A stretch of 64,000 nucleotides of DNA from positions 434,001 to 498,000 of the forward strand of contig NZ_JABUXU010000001.1 in assembly GCF_014897675.1 (NCBI RefSeq), in the 5' to 3' direction. Positions 26,110 to 36,591 of the stretch are shown piece by piece; positions within the stretch are counted from its first letter, which is position 1, and each line of letters opens with the position of its first letter. Both the position numbers and the translations under genes were made by a program. Under the pieces are notes generated by a model. The model did not search any database and was not told the DNA's origin. It saw nothing but the letters and a program-made list of their open reading frames with translations. Origin of the DNA: Advenella sp. FME57. GTDB taxonomy: Bacteria; Pseudomonadota; Gammaproteobacteria; Burkholderiales; Burkholderiaceae_B.

Positions 26110-27819
26110 TTAAAGCGGTTGCAGCGGCTTATCGAATGGGGCGTCTTTTTCCGCCGGCTTTTCACTGATCTGATAACCGGTATTGACTTCGCTGGCGACC
26201 AGATCAATGGAACGCGCAGGCTGAAAAGAATGCGCCTGAGCCAACGGCCAGCATATTTCGAAAATTTTCAGGCGATAATTGCCTTTGAGCAAATCTCCCT
26301 TTTCCAGCTCCGGATAAATCGCCGATAGTACTTTGACCTCAGAACTGGATATGCGCCGCACCACATGGTGCGCCCGCAATTGTTCAGGATGAGTCAGTCC
26401 GGCGGCCTGCAGCAGTTCGGCCAGGGCGTGCACCGAATTGCGATGAAAATGGGTCACCCGGTCGGCCTTGTCCGTCACAACAATGGCGCGCTGTCGCGAT
26501 GGATCCTGGGTAGCCACGCCGGAAGGACACTTGCCGGTATGACAGGCCTGCGCCTGAATACATCCCACGGCAAACATAAAACCACGCGCGCTGTTGCACC
26601 AGTCGGCGCCCAACGCCAACGTTCTGAGCATATCAAAGGCGGAGATAATTTTTCCCGACGCACCAATCTTGATGCGGTCACGCAAACCGACACCCACCAA
26701 AGCATTGTGCACTAACCTCAAGGCTTCTTTAAGCGGTACGCCCATATGATCGACGAACTCCACGGGCGCCGCCCCGGTCCCGCCTTCGGAACCGTCTACC
26801 ACAATAAAATCTGGCGTGATATCGGTTTCCAGCATCGCCTTGACAATGCCAAACCATTCCCAGGGATGCCCGATACACAGCTTGAAGCCGACGGGCTTGC
26901 CGCCCGACAGCGTGCGCAGGCGCTGAACGAACTGCAACAGCTCAACCGGCGTGCTGAATGCCGAATGCGCCGCTGGCGAGTCGCAATCGACGCCTGGCGT
27001 GACGCCACGTACCTCTGCAATTTCAGCAGTGACTTTGGGGCCTGGCAGGATGCCGCCATGCCCTGGTTTGGCGCCTTGCGACAACTTGATTTCAATCATT
27101 TTCACATTGGGCAAGGTCGCTTTCTGTGCAAATGCGCTATCGGAAAAATGTCCGTTTTCATCCCTGCAGCCGAAGTAACCGGAACCAATGTTCCAGATCA
27201 AATCGCCACCAGCTTCAAGGTGATAGCTGCTGATTCCGCCTTCTCCTGTGTCATGGGCGAACCCACCGGCCTTGGCCCCGCGGTTAAGCGAGCGGATGGC
27301 GTTGGCCGATAGCGCGCCGAAGCTCATTGCCGAAATATTGAACACCGATATGTCATAGGGCTGCCTGCACTGCCCTTGCCCCACAGTAATCCGGAAATTG
27401 CGGTCAGGAATATGGCTGGGCATCATGGAATGATTGACCCATTCGTAATCGTCGCTATAGACATTTTCGATCGTACCAAAGGGCCGCTTGTCAATTTGCT
27501 GCTTGGCCCGCTGATAGACAATAGAGCGCTGGGCGCGCGAAAAAGGCAGCCTATCGGTGTCGCTTTCAATGAAGTACTGGCGCAATTCCGGCCGAATGAA
27601 TTCCAGCAGAAACCGCAGGTTGCCGATAACCGGATAATTGCGTTTGACCGAATGGCGAGACTGAACAAGGTCATGAATGCCGACCAGTGTCAGTAAGAGA
27701 CAAACAAGCGCGGCTACATACCACGCCGGGGCAACAGTGATGCCAAGGATCAGGTAAACAACAGCGCCAAGAATGACGAGAAAAAATGCCAGAAATCGGA
27801 CTGGAAATAACGACAGCAT
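26110..27819 (-). CDS. Membrane-anchored FMN-binding glutamate synthase family protein
   Basis: This 569-residue protein has two N-terminal TM helices (about residues 5-45) followed by a GltB-type FMN-binding TIM barrel. Visible blocks include ISAMSFGALSANAIRSLNRG, NVKMIEIKLSQGAKPGHGG, VVDGSEGGTGAAPVEF and IGASGKIISAFDMLRTLALGAD. A 3Fe-4S-type Cys motif follows: GCIQAQACHTGKCPSGVA. It lacks the amidotransferase domain of true glutamate synthase. The electron donor and reaction are unknown. The ATG is chosen because GGTG (in AAAAGGTG) lies 4-5 bp upstream; two in-frame starts lie further out. Confidence 0.9.
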   Translation of the reverse strand: MLSLFPVRFLAFFLVILGAVVYLILGITVAPAWYVAALVCLLLTLVGIHDLVQSRHSVKRNYPVIGNLRFLLEFIRPELRQYFIESDTDRLPFSRAQRSIVYQRAKQQIDKRPFGTIENVYSDDYEWVNHSMMPSHIPDRNFRITVGQGQCRQPYDISVFNISAMSFGALSANAIRSLNRGAKAGGFAHDTGEGGISSYHLEAGGDLIWNIGSGYFGCRDENGHFSDSAFAQKATLPNVKMIEIKLSQGAKPGHGGILPGPKVTAEIAEVRGVTPGVDCDSPAAHSAFSTPVELLQFVQRLRTLSGGKPVGFKLCIGHPWEWFGIVKAMLETDITPDFIVVDGSEGGTGAAPVEFVDHMGVPLKEALRLVHNALVGVGLRDRIKIGASGKIISAFDMLRTLALGADWCNSARGFMFAVGCIQAQACHTGKCPSGVATQDPSRQRAIVVTDKADRVTHFHRNSVHALAELLQAAGLTHPEQLRAHHVVRRISSSEVKVLSAIYPELEKGDLLKGNYRLKIFEICWPLAQAHSFQPARSIDLVASEVNTGYQISEKPAEKDAPFDKPLQPL

Positions 27820-27886
27820 TGTGCACCTTTTATTGAACATCGGGTAGCATAGAATACGACTTATACATGACAATATCAAAGGTCGT

Positions 27887-27913
27887 AAAAAAGCCTCGCC
27901 GCAAAGCGAGGCT
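27887..27913 (-). terminator. Terminator of the lipoprotein gene downstream of 28449
   Basis: Read on the minus strand, the 8-bp stem AGCCTCGC/GCGAGGCT is followed by a run of T (the A tract at 27887-27892). Confidence 0.9.
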
Positions 27914-27957
27914 CGTATTGCCACTTACAAGGTACGTGGCAATGCAGGCAGCCGATA

Positions 27958-28449
27958 TTATTTGGCTGCTGTTTTTGGCGCGATGGCCTCGACAACGGAT
28001 CCGGCAACCTGATCATCCCGGACCATGAAGAGGAAATCGTTGTTCTGGCGAATACCTGTGAGGGACGCCAACTGACCACCTACAGTTGTCGCATAGCCCT
28101 GTTCCTTGGGCGCTGCATTCAAAGCGGAGACACCGGCGGGATTGAGGGACAGTTTGACAAAAGAGCGGCCTTGACTGTCGCGGACACGATCAACACTCGT
28201 CAGATTGGCACGAGTAATGATCGGTGTTTTGCTGACATAAATGGTCTGTTTCTCACTCAGCTTAACAGGACGATAACTTTTGATGACTTTGTCAGAAGCC
28301 AGGAACACGTCTACTGCAGTACCTTTTGCAGCCGGGGTCTGTGCAGTGGTGCCGGGATTGCTCTCGGTACCAGTCTTCATTGAGTTACATCCGGCCAGAA
28401 CTGCAGCCAGAGGAAGCACAATCAACGCAACTTTTCTGGATAATTTCAT
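27958..28449 (-). CDS. Lipoprotein with SecD periplasmic-head-like domain (copy 1)
   Basis: This 163-residue lipoprotein has signal MKLSRKVALIVLPLAAVLAGC and lipobox LAGC. After a Thr/Pro/Ala linker, the domain (about residues 45-150) reads IYVSKTPIITRANLTSVDRV, FVKLSLNPAGVSALNA, and a final hydrophobic strand DFLFMVRDDQVAG. This resembles the first periplasmic head of SecD (ITxxDL..., VxLxxxGxxxF). AGGAA is 6 bp before the ATG. It is a paralogue of the next gene upstream (28612-29154). The function is unknown; an envelope role is inferred from export only. Confidence 0.75.
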   Translation of the reverse strand: MKLSRKVALIVLPLAAVLAGCNSMKTGTESNPGTTAQTPAAKGTAVDVFLASDKVIKSYRPVKLSEKQTIYVSKTPIITRANLTSVDRVRDSQGRSFVKLSLNPAGVSALNAAPKEQGYATTVGGQLASLTGIRQNNDFLFMVRDDQVAGSVVEAIAPKTAAK

Positions 28450-28611
28450 AGTATTTCCTAATTAAAACTAATTTGAGAACAACTTCGCATAAAGTCGTCC
28501 GTTTACGTTACAACAGATTCAGAGAAAAAACAACGCTCAATTGTTAACAATGTTCAGAGTGAATACTGCAAGCAACGCAACCGGCACAACAAAACGAAGA
28601 CCCGGGCGGTA

Positions 28612-29154
28612 TTATCTTGTACCGCGAATAATGTCAGCCGCTGTCTTGGCATTGTTCAGCGTGGCCATGGGCATCAGCAACACGCCGTCATCCACGGCGC
28701 CAGGCGAGGCAATCGTTGTCGAAAAAATGGAATCGTTCAGGCTGGCCAAAACCATTTTTCCCTTGATGGCTTTGCCGGAAATTTCGGCATTCAGCTTGCG
28801 GGCGCCTTCCGGCGTGACGCGCAGCCCCAACGCGGGACGATCACCAGCCTTGGTCACGAAGACATTCTTGATATCGGAACGGGTGAGAATCGGGCCCACC
28901 CCCTGGTAGGTCTGGTCTCCAACCTGCAGTGGAATGGTTTTGGCTGACTTGCCCTTGGTCGCTTTAGGCTTGGCAGTCGAACCCACATACACTTCCAGGT
29001 TACCCGCGCCGGTCGCCTGAACCGCAGTCGCTGGGCTGCCGGGAGCCGCTGATGTCGCGGCAACGGTTCCGGAAGTGGCCTTTTTTTCAAAAAAACTGCA
29101 TCCCGCAACAGCGGTCGTTACCGCGGCGACCATAACAAGCGTAATTAATTTCAT
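28612..29154 (-). CDS. Lipoprotein with SecD periplasmic-head-like domain (copy 2)
   Basis: This 180-residue lipoprotein starts MKLITLVMVAAVTTAVAGC (lipobox VAGC), followed by a Ser/Ala/Thr linker. The domain reads ILTRSDIKNVFVTKAGDRPAL, GLRVTPEGARKLNAEISGKA, and GKMVLASLNDSIFSTTIASPGA. That is the SecD head order: target helix, strand, EGAxKL helix, then the xVLxxxIxSxPxI strand. It shares this layout with the gene about 160 bp downstream, so the pair looks like an old tandem duplication. No SecD transmembrane part is present, so it is not a translocon subunit. Confidence 0.75.
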   Translation of the reverse strand: MKLITLVMVAAVTTAVAGCSFFEKKATSGTVAATSAAPGSPATAVQATGAGNLEVYVGSTAKPKATKGKSAKTIPLQVGDQTYQGVGPILTRSDIKNVFVTKAGDRPALGLRVTPEGARKLNAEISGKAIKGKMVLASLNDSIFSTTIASPGAVDDGVLLMPMATLNNAKTAADIIRGTR

Positions 29155-29352
29155 AGTTTGCCTTTTTTAATAAAATGAAAAAAATGCTGCAAGAACACAA
29201 AGCAGAACGTTCGCCTGCCCGAATTTAATCATTAAAGCCGGGTAAATTCATTGCAAAATGTGAATGAAGCAAGTTGTATGTGGAGAAAAAGAAGGAGAGG
29301 CAGTTAACATGGAGGATCGTCCGTTGCCACAGGTCAGCCGGTAACCACATGA

Positions 29353-29916
29353 TCAATGAAAATAGCCCCGGCATTTGTCGCTGTCCGACAGATTGATCGT
29401 ATTTGTCCCCGGAACAAGCCGTACTTTTTTGGCTAGCAATCCGCCATACTGGACAGCGCCCGAGAAGGGTTTGGTATCCATCCAGTAAAGCCGCGTCGTA
29501 AGGTAATATTCGCCTGACGGTACGTTGGTGAACGCAAATTGGCCGAAAGAGTTGGTTTTGGACGCATAGGCCCTGGCTGCGTAGCGTGGATCTGCTTTGC
29601 CCGCCAGCACATTACCGCGACGACAGACCACGTTGAACCACTGTTCGCTCATGGCCGATACGGGATTGAGCACGACGTCGACGTTTCCACCGCTGCGTTC
29701 TCCGCCATTAATGGCATCATAAATGAACGCGCGCCCCACCAGCATGGTGGGCTGCCCGATTGGCAGGGCGTAGGCGCTTTCGTCATACTCAATTCGCACC
29801 ACTTGTTCGCGCGGGGAATGGCTGATTGAACGGTCTCTGCCCGTTTTGGTAGAGGAACACCCTGCGAGCACAGCCGCTGCAATGATCGCAAGAAGGACTT
29901 TGGTTGAACGCGACAT
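29353..29916 (-). CDS. Hypothetical lipoprotein with a carboxypeptidase-regulatory-like strand pattern
   Basis: This 187-residue protein starts MSRSTKVLLAIIAAAVLAGC (lipobox LAGC). The body contains YALPIGQPTMLVGRAFIYDA and a segment typical of CarboxypepD_reg-like beta sandwiches: SKTNSFGQFAFTNVPSGEYY. It ends with a Cys-containing tail (SDKCRGYFH) that may pair with the Cys in FNVVCRRG. AGGT lies 5 bp before the ATG. It is the upstream member of a run of three minus-strand lipoprotein genes, each about 160-200 bp apart. I do not recognise a function. Confidence 0.65.
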   Translation of the reverse strand: MSRSTKVLLAIIAAAVLAGCSSTKTGRDRSISHSPREQVVRIEYDESAYALPIGQPTMLVGRAFIYDAINGGERSGGNVDVVLNPVSAMSEQWFNVVCRRGNVLAGKADPRYAARAYASKTNSFGQFAFTNVPSGEYYLTTRLYWMDTKPFSGAVQYGGLLAKKVRLVPGTNTINLSDSDKCRGYFH

Positions 29917-30050
29917 GAGTACCTGTAAACTGATTTGAATAGTTCGCTTATCATAGACTAACTCCGCGGCAATTACACTGCAAATGTTAAAATAACGGTA
30001 AAGTTAGGCAACGGAAATTGGCTTGAAAGCAACTTGCTGGAAAATGACAA

Positions 30051-30755
30051 ATGAAGAATATCAGAGTCTGGGATCTGCCTTTGCGACTGTTTCACTGGCT
30101 ATTGGTTTTCTGTGTGGCGGGCGCCTATTTCTGCGTCAAGTCTGCCGGCATTACCGAGGGCTGGCTGTCGGAAACAGGCCTGGACTGGATGACCTGGCAT
30201 TCGCGTTTCGGCTATGCCGTGCTTACCCTCATTCTTTTCCGCCTCATTTGGGGCGTCGTTGGCCCCTATTACGCGCGGTTTACGCAATTTATCGTGGGCC
30301 CGCGGAAAATTATCGCTTATGTACGTACAATAAAATTACACACAATGACATGGGCAGCTGGCCACAACCCATTGGGCGCGTGGTCCGTGGTTGCCATGTT
30401 GCTGGCTTTCGGCGTGCAGGCAGCCAGCGGGCTCTTTGCCAGCGACGACATTCTTTTCGAAGGCCCGCTAAGCGGACTGGATCCGGCGATCAGCCGCTTT
30501 TTCAACAGTATCCACCACGCCAGTGAATGGGTGCTTGTCGCGCTGGTGGCGCTGCATCTATGTGCAATTGCCTATTACAGTGTGTTTCGCAGGCACCCCC
30601 TGATACGCGCCATGGTAACTGGCGACGTCCCGGCTGACCGGCCTATGGATGCAAAAGCGCCAGCGCGCAGCCAGGATAATGCCGCAACCGCCATCCGGGC
30701 GTCCATCGTATTGCTGATCTGCGCCGCTTTCGTATTCTGGCTCTCGCAATTGTGA
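30051..30755 (+). CDS. Cytochrome b561-like membrane protein
   Basis: This 234-residue di-heme-type membrane cytochrome has the N-terminal signature VWDLPLRLFHWLLVF. Further His ligand candidates lie in MTWHSRFGYAVL, NSIHHASEWVL and LVALHLCAIAYY, spread over four to five TM helices. It belongs to the group of Ni/Fe-hydrogenase-type b cytochromes often paired with small c-type cytochromes. Here a cytochrome c' gene lies convergent about 200 bp away. It would shuttle electrons between the quinone pool and a periplasmic partner. Confidence 0.87.
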   Translation: MKNIRVWDLPLRLFHWLLVFCVAGAYFCVKSAGITEGWLSETGLDWMTWHSRFGYAVLTLILFRLIWGVVGPYYARFTQFIVGPRKIIAYVRTIKLHTMTWAAGHNPLGAWSVVAMLLAFGVQAASGLFASDDILFEGPLSGLDPAISRFFNSIHHASEWVLVALVALHLCAIAYYSVFRRHPLIRAMVTGDVPADRPMDAKAPARSQDNAATAIRASIVLLICAAFVFWLSQL

Positions 30756-30961
30756 GCTGGCGGGGTGCAACATCACAGGCAGCGCGTGCCTTTAACAGCG
30801 CCAGCCATGCTATCTGTGACGTTTCTTTACATTTGGAATATCCGTTTACGCCCGATGTGACCGGGGTGCAGCATGGCTGTTCCTTCAGCGCAACAACTTA
30901 TCCGCAACAGTGTGCCTGCCACCCGTGATTGCCGGAGGGCTGGCATAACTATTGTTAAAGT

Positions 30962-31405
30962 TTAGTCATCCTTGCGGTAATTGTCGTGACAGGCCTTGCA
31001 GCTTTGGCCAACCCCGCCGAAAGCCACCTTGATTTTTTTCATATCGCCAGATGGCGCTTCGGCGGCAAGCCGGTCTACCGCAACCAGCATTTTATCTTTG
31101 GCCTTGTTAAAGCCCTCAGGGTCTGAAAACACCTCATCTTTTGCATCCCCGCCCTCTGTGCCTTTGTAGAACGCTTCAAATGGCAGCGGCGCAAGCGTCT
31201 TGAGCAGATTCGCGTATTTGATGAACGCTTCCTTGTCGTAGGGCTGTTCGCCCTTGACCATATGGCCCATGCGCTTGAAATTATCCCCAATAAATTCCAT
31301 GCCATGATGACGATAATCCTGAGCTTCTTTGGTTTTGAGAAACTGCGCATTTGCCGTCAAGGACAGCAGGGTCAAACAGCTAGCAACAACAACCGATGTT
31401 TTCAT
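30962..31405 (-). CDS. Cytochrome c' family protein
   Basis: This 147-residue periplasmic c-type cytochrome has signal MKTSVVVASCLTLLSLTANA|Q. A four-helix-bundle body follows, with the C-terminal heme motif CKACH in GQSCKACHDNYRKDD, the diagnostic location for cytochrome c'. The family binds NO and CO and is linked to nitrosative-stress tolerance. GGGAG lies 8 bp before the ATG, which was chosen over longer in-frame starts because the signal peptide begins there. It is convergent with the b561-like gene. Confidence 0.92.
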   Translation of the reverse strand: MKTSVVVASCLTLLSLTANAQFLKTKEAQDYRHHGMEFIGDNFKRMGHMVKGEQPYDKEAFIKYANLLKTLAPLPFEAFYKGTEGGDAKDEVFSDPEGFNKAKDKMLVAVDRLAAEAPSGDMKKIKVAFGGVGQSCKACHDNYRKDD

Positions 31406-31470
31406 TACATTGACTCCCGGATAAATGACCCGCCTATGATAGCGCATATACGTCATTATTTGCCATCACC

Positions 31471-31514
31471 AAAAAGCACAAGGGGCAGTCGACACATTGT
31501 TCGACTGCCCCTTG
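31471..31514 (-). terminator. Terminator after purB
   Basis: A 14-bp perfect stem (31479-31492 with 31501-31514) and an 8-nt loop are followed on the minus strand by TGTGC and five T. It separates purB from the cytochrome c' gene. Confidence 0.8.
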
Positions 31515-31645
31515 CTGGTCTGTCTGAGCTGACTGATATTGCTGCCTGGCCATTCATCCAGCCGTCGCGTCACATCAGGCCGCGCCAAATCGTAACCGGT
31601 ATCGGTTCGGTATTAGCGAACTGATGTGATGACCAAATTTGGCTA

Positions 31646-33049
<1,404 letters not shown>

Positions 33050-33085
33050 TTACCGGCAGACGGTCGTTGCCCTGCCGGACGAATT

Positions 33086-34204
33086 TCAGGCAATAATGCC
33101 GCCACCCAGACAGATATCGCCGTCGTATAGGACGCTGGACTGACCGGGTGTAACAGCCCATTGCGCCTGGGAAAATTTCAAATGTAATCGGCCCGGATCG
33201 CTGCCCAGGATCAGTTCGCACGGCGCGTCTACCTGACGATAGCGCGTCTTGGCCCCGTACGGTCCTGCAACAGGCGCATGTCCGGCCACCCAGCTGACAT
33301 CTTCGGCACGCACCTCGTGCTGCAGCAGCCACGGATGATCATGGCCCGACACCACATACAGGGTGTTGTTTTGCAAATCCTTGCGAGCAACATACCAGGC
33401 GTCGGCAATGCCATCATCATTCTGACGGCCTTTGACACCGCCGATGCCCAGTCCCTTGCGCTGGCCCAGGGTATAGAAGGCAAGCCCGTGATGCTGCCCG
33501 ACTTGCTGGCCATCATCGGTAAGAATGGGGCCTGGGTTAGTAGGCAGATAGCGATTCAAAAATTCCCGAAAGGGGCGCTCGCCAATAAAGCAGATGCCTG
33601 TGGAATCCTTTTTCGCCGCATTGGGCAGACCCAGCTTATGGGCAATCTGGCGCACTTCGGTTTTGTCAATTTCACCCAAGGGAAACAACGCCTTGGACAG
33701 TTGCGCCTGATTGAGCCGGTGCAGGAAGTAGCTCTGGTCCTTGCTGGCATCCAGCCCCTTGAGTAGTTCATACTCGGTGACGCCATGCCGTTGCACCGCC
33801 CGCACGCGTGCATAATGCCCGGTCGCTATGTAATCGGCTCCCAGGGTCAGCGCGTGATCCAGAAATGCCTTGAACTTGATCTCGGCATTGCACAGGACAT
33901 CGGGATTGGGCGTGCGGCCGGCAGAATATTCCCGCAGGAACTCCGAAAAGACACGATCCTTATAGTCGGCGGAAAAATTGACCGCTTCGATGTCCACGCC
34001 GACCAGATCGGCAACGCTGGCTGCATCGAGCCAGTCCTGACGGGTTGAGCAGTATTCGGAATCATCGTCATCTTCCCAGTTTTTCATGAAAAGCCCGATG
34101 ACCTCATAACCCTGCTCTTTGAGTAGCCAGGCGCTGACCGACGAATCTACGCCGCCGGACATGCCCACCACCACACGAGGTTTTACAGAAGATTGTTCAT
34201 TCAT
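33086..34204 (-). CDS. mnmA: tRNA-specific 2-thiouridylase MnmA
   Basis: MnmA adds sulfur to U34 of Lys, Glu and Gln tRNAs using ATP. The 372-residue product carries the PP-loop [16 protein letters not shown], the first catalytic Cys in [13 protein letters not shown] and the second in [12 protein letters not shown], and [12 protein letters not shown]. The [11 protein letters not shown] fits homologues; an in-frame start 30 bp upstream is less likely. It sits between glcF (49 bp upstream) and purB, all on the minus strand. Confidence 0.96.
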   Translation of the reverse strand: MNEQSSVKPRVVVGMSGGVDSSVSAWLLKEQGYEVIGLFMKNWEDDDDSEYCSTRQDWLDAASVADLVGVDIEAVNFSADYKDRVFSEFLREYSAGRTPNPDVLCNAEIKFKAFLDHALTLGADYIATGHYARVRAVQRHGVTEYELLKGLDASKDQSYFLHRLNQAQLSKALFPLGEIDKTEVRQIAHKLGLPNAAKKDSTGICFIGERPFREFLNRYLPTNPGPILTDDGQQVGQHHGLAFYTLGQRKGLGIGGVKGRQNDDGIADAWYVARKDLQNNTLYVVSGHDHPWLLQHEVRAEDVSWVAGHAPVAGPYGAKTRYRQVDAPCELILGSDPGRLHLKFSQAQWAVTPGQSSVLYDGDICLGGGIIA

Positions 34205-34253
34205 GGACGATATTTTACCGTCCTGGCTGCCCAAACGGGGAAATCAGCGTCTT

Positions 34254-35480
34254 CTAGGCACTTAAGGCAGTATCGACCACTTCAACCCAATGGCGTACCG
34301 GCGTCTGGGTTCCGGTTTGCAGATGGGACATACAGCCCATATTGGAGGTAATGATGACTTCAGGCGAGGTTTTGCCGATGGCTTCAAGCTTGCGATCACG
34401 CAGGCCCGTGGCGATTTCCGGCTGAAGAACCGAATACGTCCCAGCAGAACCGCAACACAGATTGGCCTCGCCAAACGCCTTGAGGTCAAATCCCAGATCG
34501 GCCAGCAACGACTCGGTCAGTGGACGCAGCCCCTGCCAGTGCTGGAGCGTACAGGGCGGATGAAATGCAGCTGAGGCCGGTAGCGGCTTTTTGAATTTGG
34601 CCTTCAGTGTCGCCGCTTCGGGCGCAATCACTTCGGCAATATCCTTTACGTGCTGAACCAGATAGCGCGCCTTTTCCACATACGCAGGTTCGTTGCGAAG
34701 ATAAAACGGATACTCTTTGACGAACGCCCCGCAACCGGACGCGTTCATGATGACGGCCTCCACCTGGCCTGATTCCAGCAACGGCACCCAGGCGTCGATA
34801 TTGCTTTTCATCTGGGCGATGCTGCTGTTTACCTTATCCAGATGGAAATTGACGGCGCCGCAACATGTATTGCGACTGATATCCACAGATGAAATTCCCG
34901 CAGCATCCAGCACTCTTATGGTCGCAGCGTCGATCGATGGCATCAGCGCAGGCTGAACACACCCGAGCGGCACCAGCACCTGGCGTTGGTGGCGACCGAC
35001 CGGCAGCGCCCCCGCTGGGCGAGCCTCCGGCAGTTTGGCCGCCAGTGTGGCCGGCATGAAGGAGCGCAACATGCGGCCCAGTTTCACCGCAGGCGCAAAG
35101 GCTTGGGAGTTCAGACCCGCCGCCAGCAGTGTGCGCCGAAAACGGTCTGTCGGCGTACGGGTAACGCGTTCTGCGACCAGTTCGCGGCCGATATCGACCA
35201 GATGACCGTACTGCACGCCCGACGGGCAGGTGGTTTCGCAATTGTGGCAGGTAAGACACTGGTCCAGGTGCTTCTGAGTGATACTGGTAGGCTCCTTGCC
35301 CTCGACGATTTCCTTGATCAGGTAAATGCGCCCACGCGGACTGTCGCGCTCATCGCCAAGTATCTGATAGCTGGGACAGGTGGCAGAACAGAAGCCGCAA
35401 TGCACGCATTTGCGCAAGATTGCGTCTACTTCTTCGCCATAGCTGCTGTTTTTTGCCCAGTCGGCAAGATTGGTCTGCAT
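34254..35480 (-). CDS. glcF: Glycolate oxidase iron-sulfur subunit GlcF
   Basis: GlcF is the Fe-S subunit of the membrane-associated glycolate oxidase that converts glycolate to glyoxylate. The 408-residue protein has two 4Fe-4S motifs (CVHCGFCSATCP near residue 25 and CLTCHNCETTCP near 76) and two CCG domains (ISRNTCCGAVNFH, FGEANLCCGSAGTY). It follows glcE with 6 bp between, completing glcD-glcE-glcF. No glcB or glcC is present in the window. Confidence 0.95.
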   Translation of the reverse strand: MQTNLADWAKNSSYGEEVDAILRKCVHCGFCSATCPSYQILGDERDSPRGRIYLIKEIVEGKEPTSITQKHLDQCLTCHNCETTCPSGVQYGHLVDIGRELVAERVTRTPTDRFRRTLLAAGLNSQAFAPAVKLGRMLRSFMPATLAAKLPEARPAGALPVGRHQRQVLVPLGCVQPALMPSIDAATIRVLDAAGISSVDISRNTCCGAVNFHLDKVNSSIAQMKSNIDAWVPLLESGQVEAVIMNASGCGAFVKEYPFYLRNEPAYVEKARYLVQHVKDIAEVIAPEAATLKAKFKKPLPASAAFHPPCTLQHWQGLRPLTESLLADLGFDLKAFGEANLCCGSAGTYSVLQPEIATGLRDRKLEAIGKTSPEVIITSNMGCMSHLQTGTQTPVRHWVEVVDTALSA

Positions 35481-35486
35481 GATACG

Positions 35487-36584
35487 TTAGATATTCCTGA
35501 GTAACCGGCCTGAGTAAAATGTGCCCAACGGGTCTAAATTGCTCTTGAGACGGCGGGTAATGGCGGCAATCCCGGCACTGACCGGCTGGAACACACCATC
35601 GACGGGCTGACTGACGCCGGCTCCGGCTCGAAACAGCGTCGCGTGCCCGCCGCGTTGCGCAGCGGCATGACGAATGTTGGTCACATCGCTAACCTGTCGC
35701 AGCCAGCGCTGCGCACCTCCCCACTCCAGTAGCGGAACCGATTCGTTTACAGTGTCGGCCAAAGGCGGCACAGAAACGCGCCAGACGGTATCGCCAAAAA
35801 ACGGATGGGTATGTTCTCTGAGCGATAGCCATAATTCTTTGGCCACCTGCTCATCTACCCGCTCGCCGCCCAGGACGCCGCACGCCTGTTTAACGGCGGG
35901 CTGCGCACCGGATACGCGCAGATAGAGCACGCCCTGCTGTGTATCGCCCTCTGGGATCCAGGCTGAGGCACTGATACCCAGCGCCTTGGCCTGCCACTGG
36001 CCAAAGCATTCGAATGCTTCCTTCAGGGTACATTGCCGCTGCAGTGTGACTTCGCAAATCGGCTTGGGCAGCACCTTGAACGAGATTTCCAGAATAGGGC
36101 CGAACACGCCCATGGAACCGGTGAGCAGGCGTGACATATCGTAGCCGGCCACATTCTTCATCACCGTGCCACCAAAATGTAATTGCTGCCCTTCTGCATT
36201 GAGCAACACTGTGCCCAGCACAAAGTCACTGGCCCCGCCGGCGGCCATGCGTCCCGGGCCGGCCAGCCCTGTGGCAATGGCACCGCCGATGGTTGCCTGT
36301 TGGCCAAAATGCGGCGGCTCCCATGCCAGGCGCTGATTCTCTTGGTCCAGCGCGGCTTCGATGTCGCTCAGTAGCGTACCGCAACGGGCAGTCATGACCA
36401 GCTCTGATGGTTCATAACTGATGACCCCGGTATAAGGCGTCACGTCCAGCTCGACCAGTTGTTCGGTTTCGGCGATCGCGTTGCCATAGAAGGCTTTGGA
36501 GCCGCCGCCGCGAATGACAATCTGCTTGCGGCCCGCCACAGCTGCGGCAACCTGTTCTGCCAGATCTTCTTTAATGAATTTCAT
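35487..36584 (-). CDS. glcE: Glycolate oxidase FAD-binding subunit GlcE
   Basis: This 365-residue FAD-linked subunit of glycolate oxidase is a shortened relative of GlcD. PCMH-type FAD-binding features are VIRGGGSKAFYGN, LAWEPPHFGQQATIGGAIATGLAGPGRMAAG and TVMKNVAGYDMSRLLTGSMG. The ATG at MKFIKEDLAEQV was chosen; it lies 7 bp after the glcD stop, whereas the frame is open further upstream into glcD. It is followed by glcF after 6 bp, so the subunits are co-translated. Confidence 0.94.
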   Translation of the reverse strand: MKFIKEDLAEQVAAAVAGRKQIVIRGGGSKAFYGNAIAETEQLVELDVTPYTGVISYEPSELVMTARCGTLLSDIEAALDQENQRLAWEPPHFGQQATIGGAIATGLAGPGRMAAGGASDFVLGTVLLNAEGQQLHFGGTVMKNVAGYDMSRLLTGSMGVFGPILEISFKVLPKPICEVTLQRQCTLKEAFECFGQWQAKALGISASAWIPEGDTQQGVLYLRVSGAQPAVKQACGVLGGERVDEQVAKELWLSLREHTHPFFGDTVWRVSVPPLADTVNESVPLLEWGGAQRWLRQVSDVTNIRHAAAQRGGHATLFRAGAGVSQPVDGVFQPVSAGIAAITRRLKSNLDPLGTFYSGRLLRNI

Positions 36585-36591
36585 AAGATAC

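Noticed and set aside
27958-29154. Interpretation of the two lipoproteins as SecD translocase subunits
   Set aside because: They are 163 and 180 aa lipoproteins with no transmembrane domain. Only the periplasmic head resembles SecD, so a translocon role is not supported.
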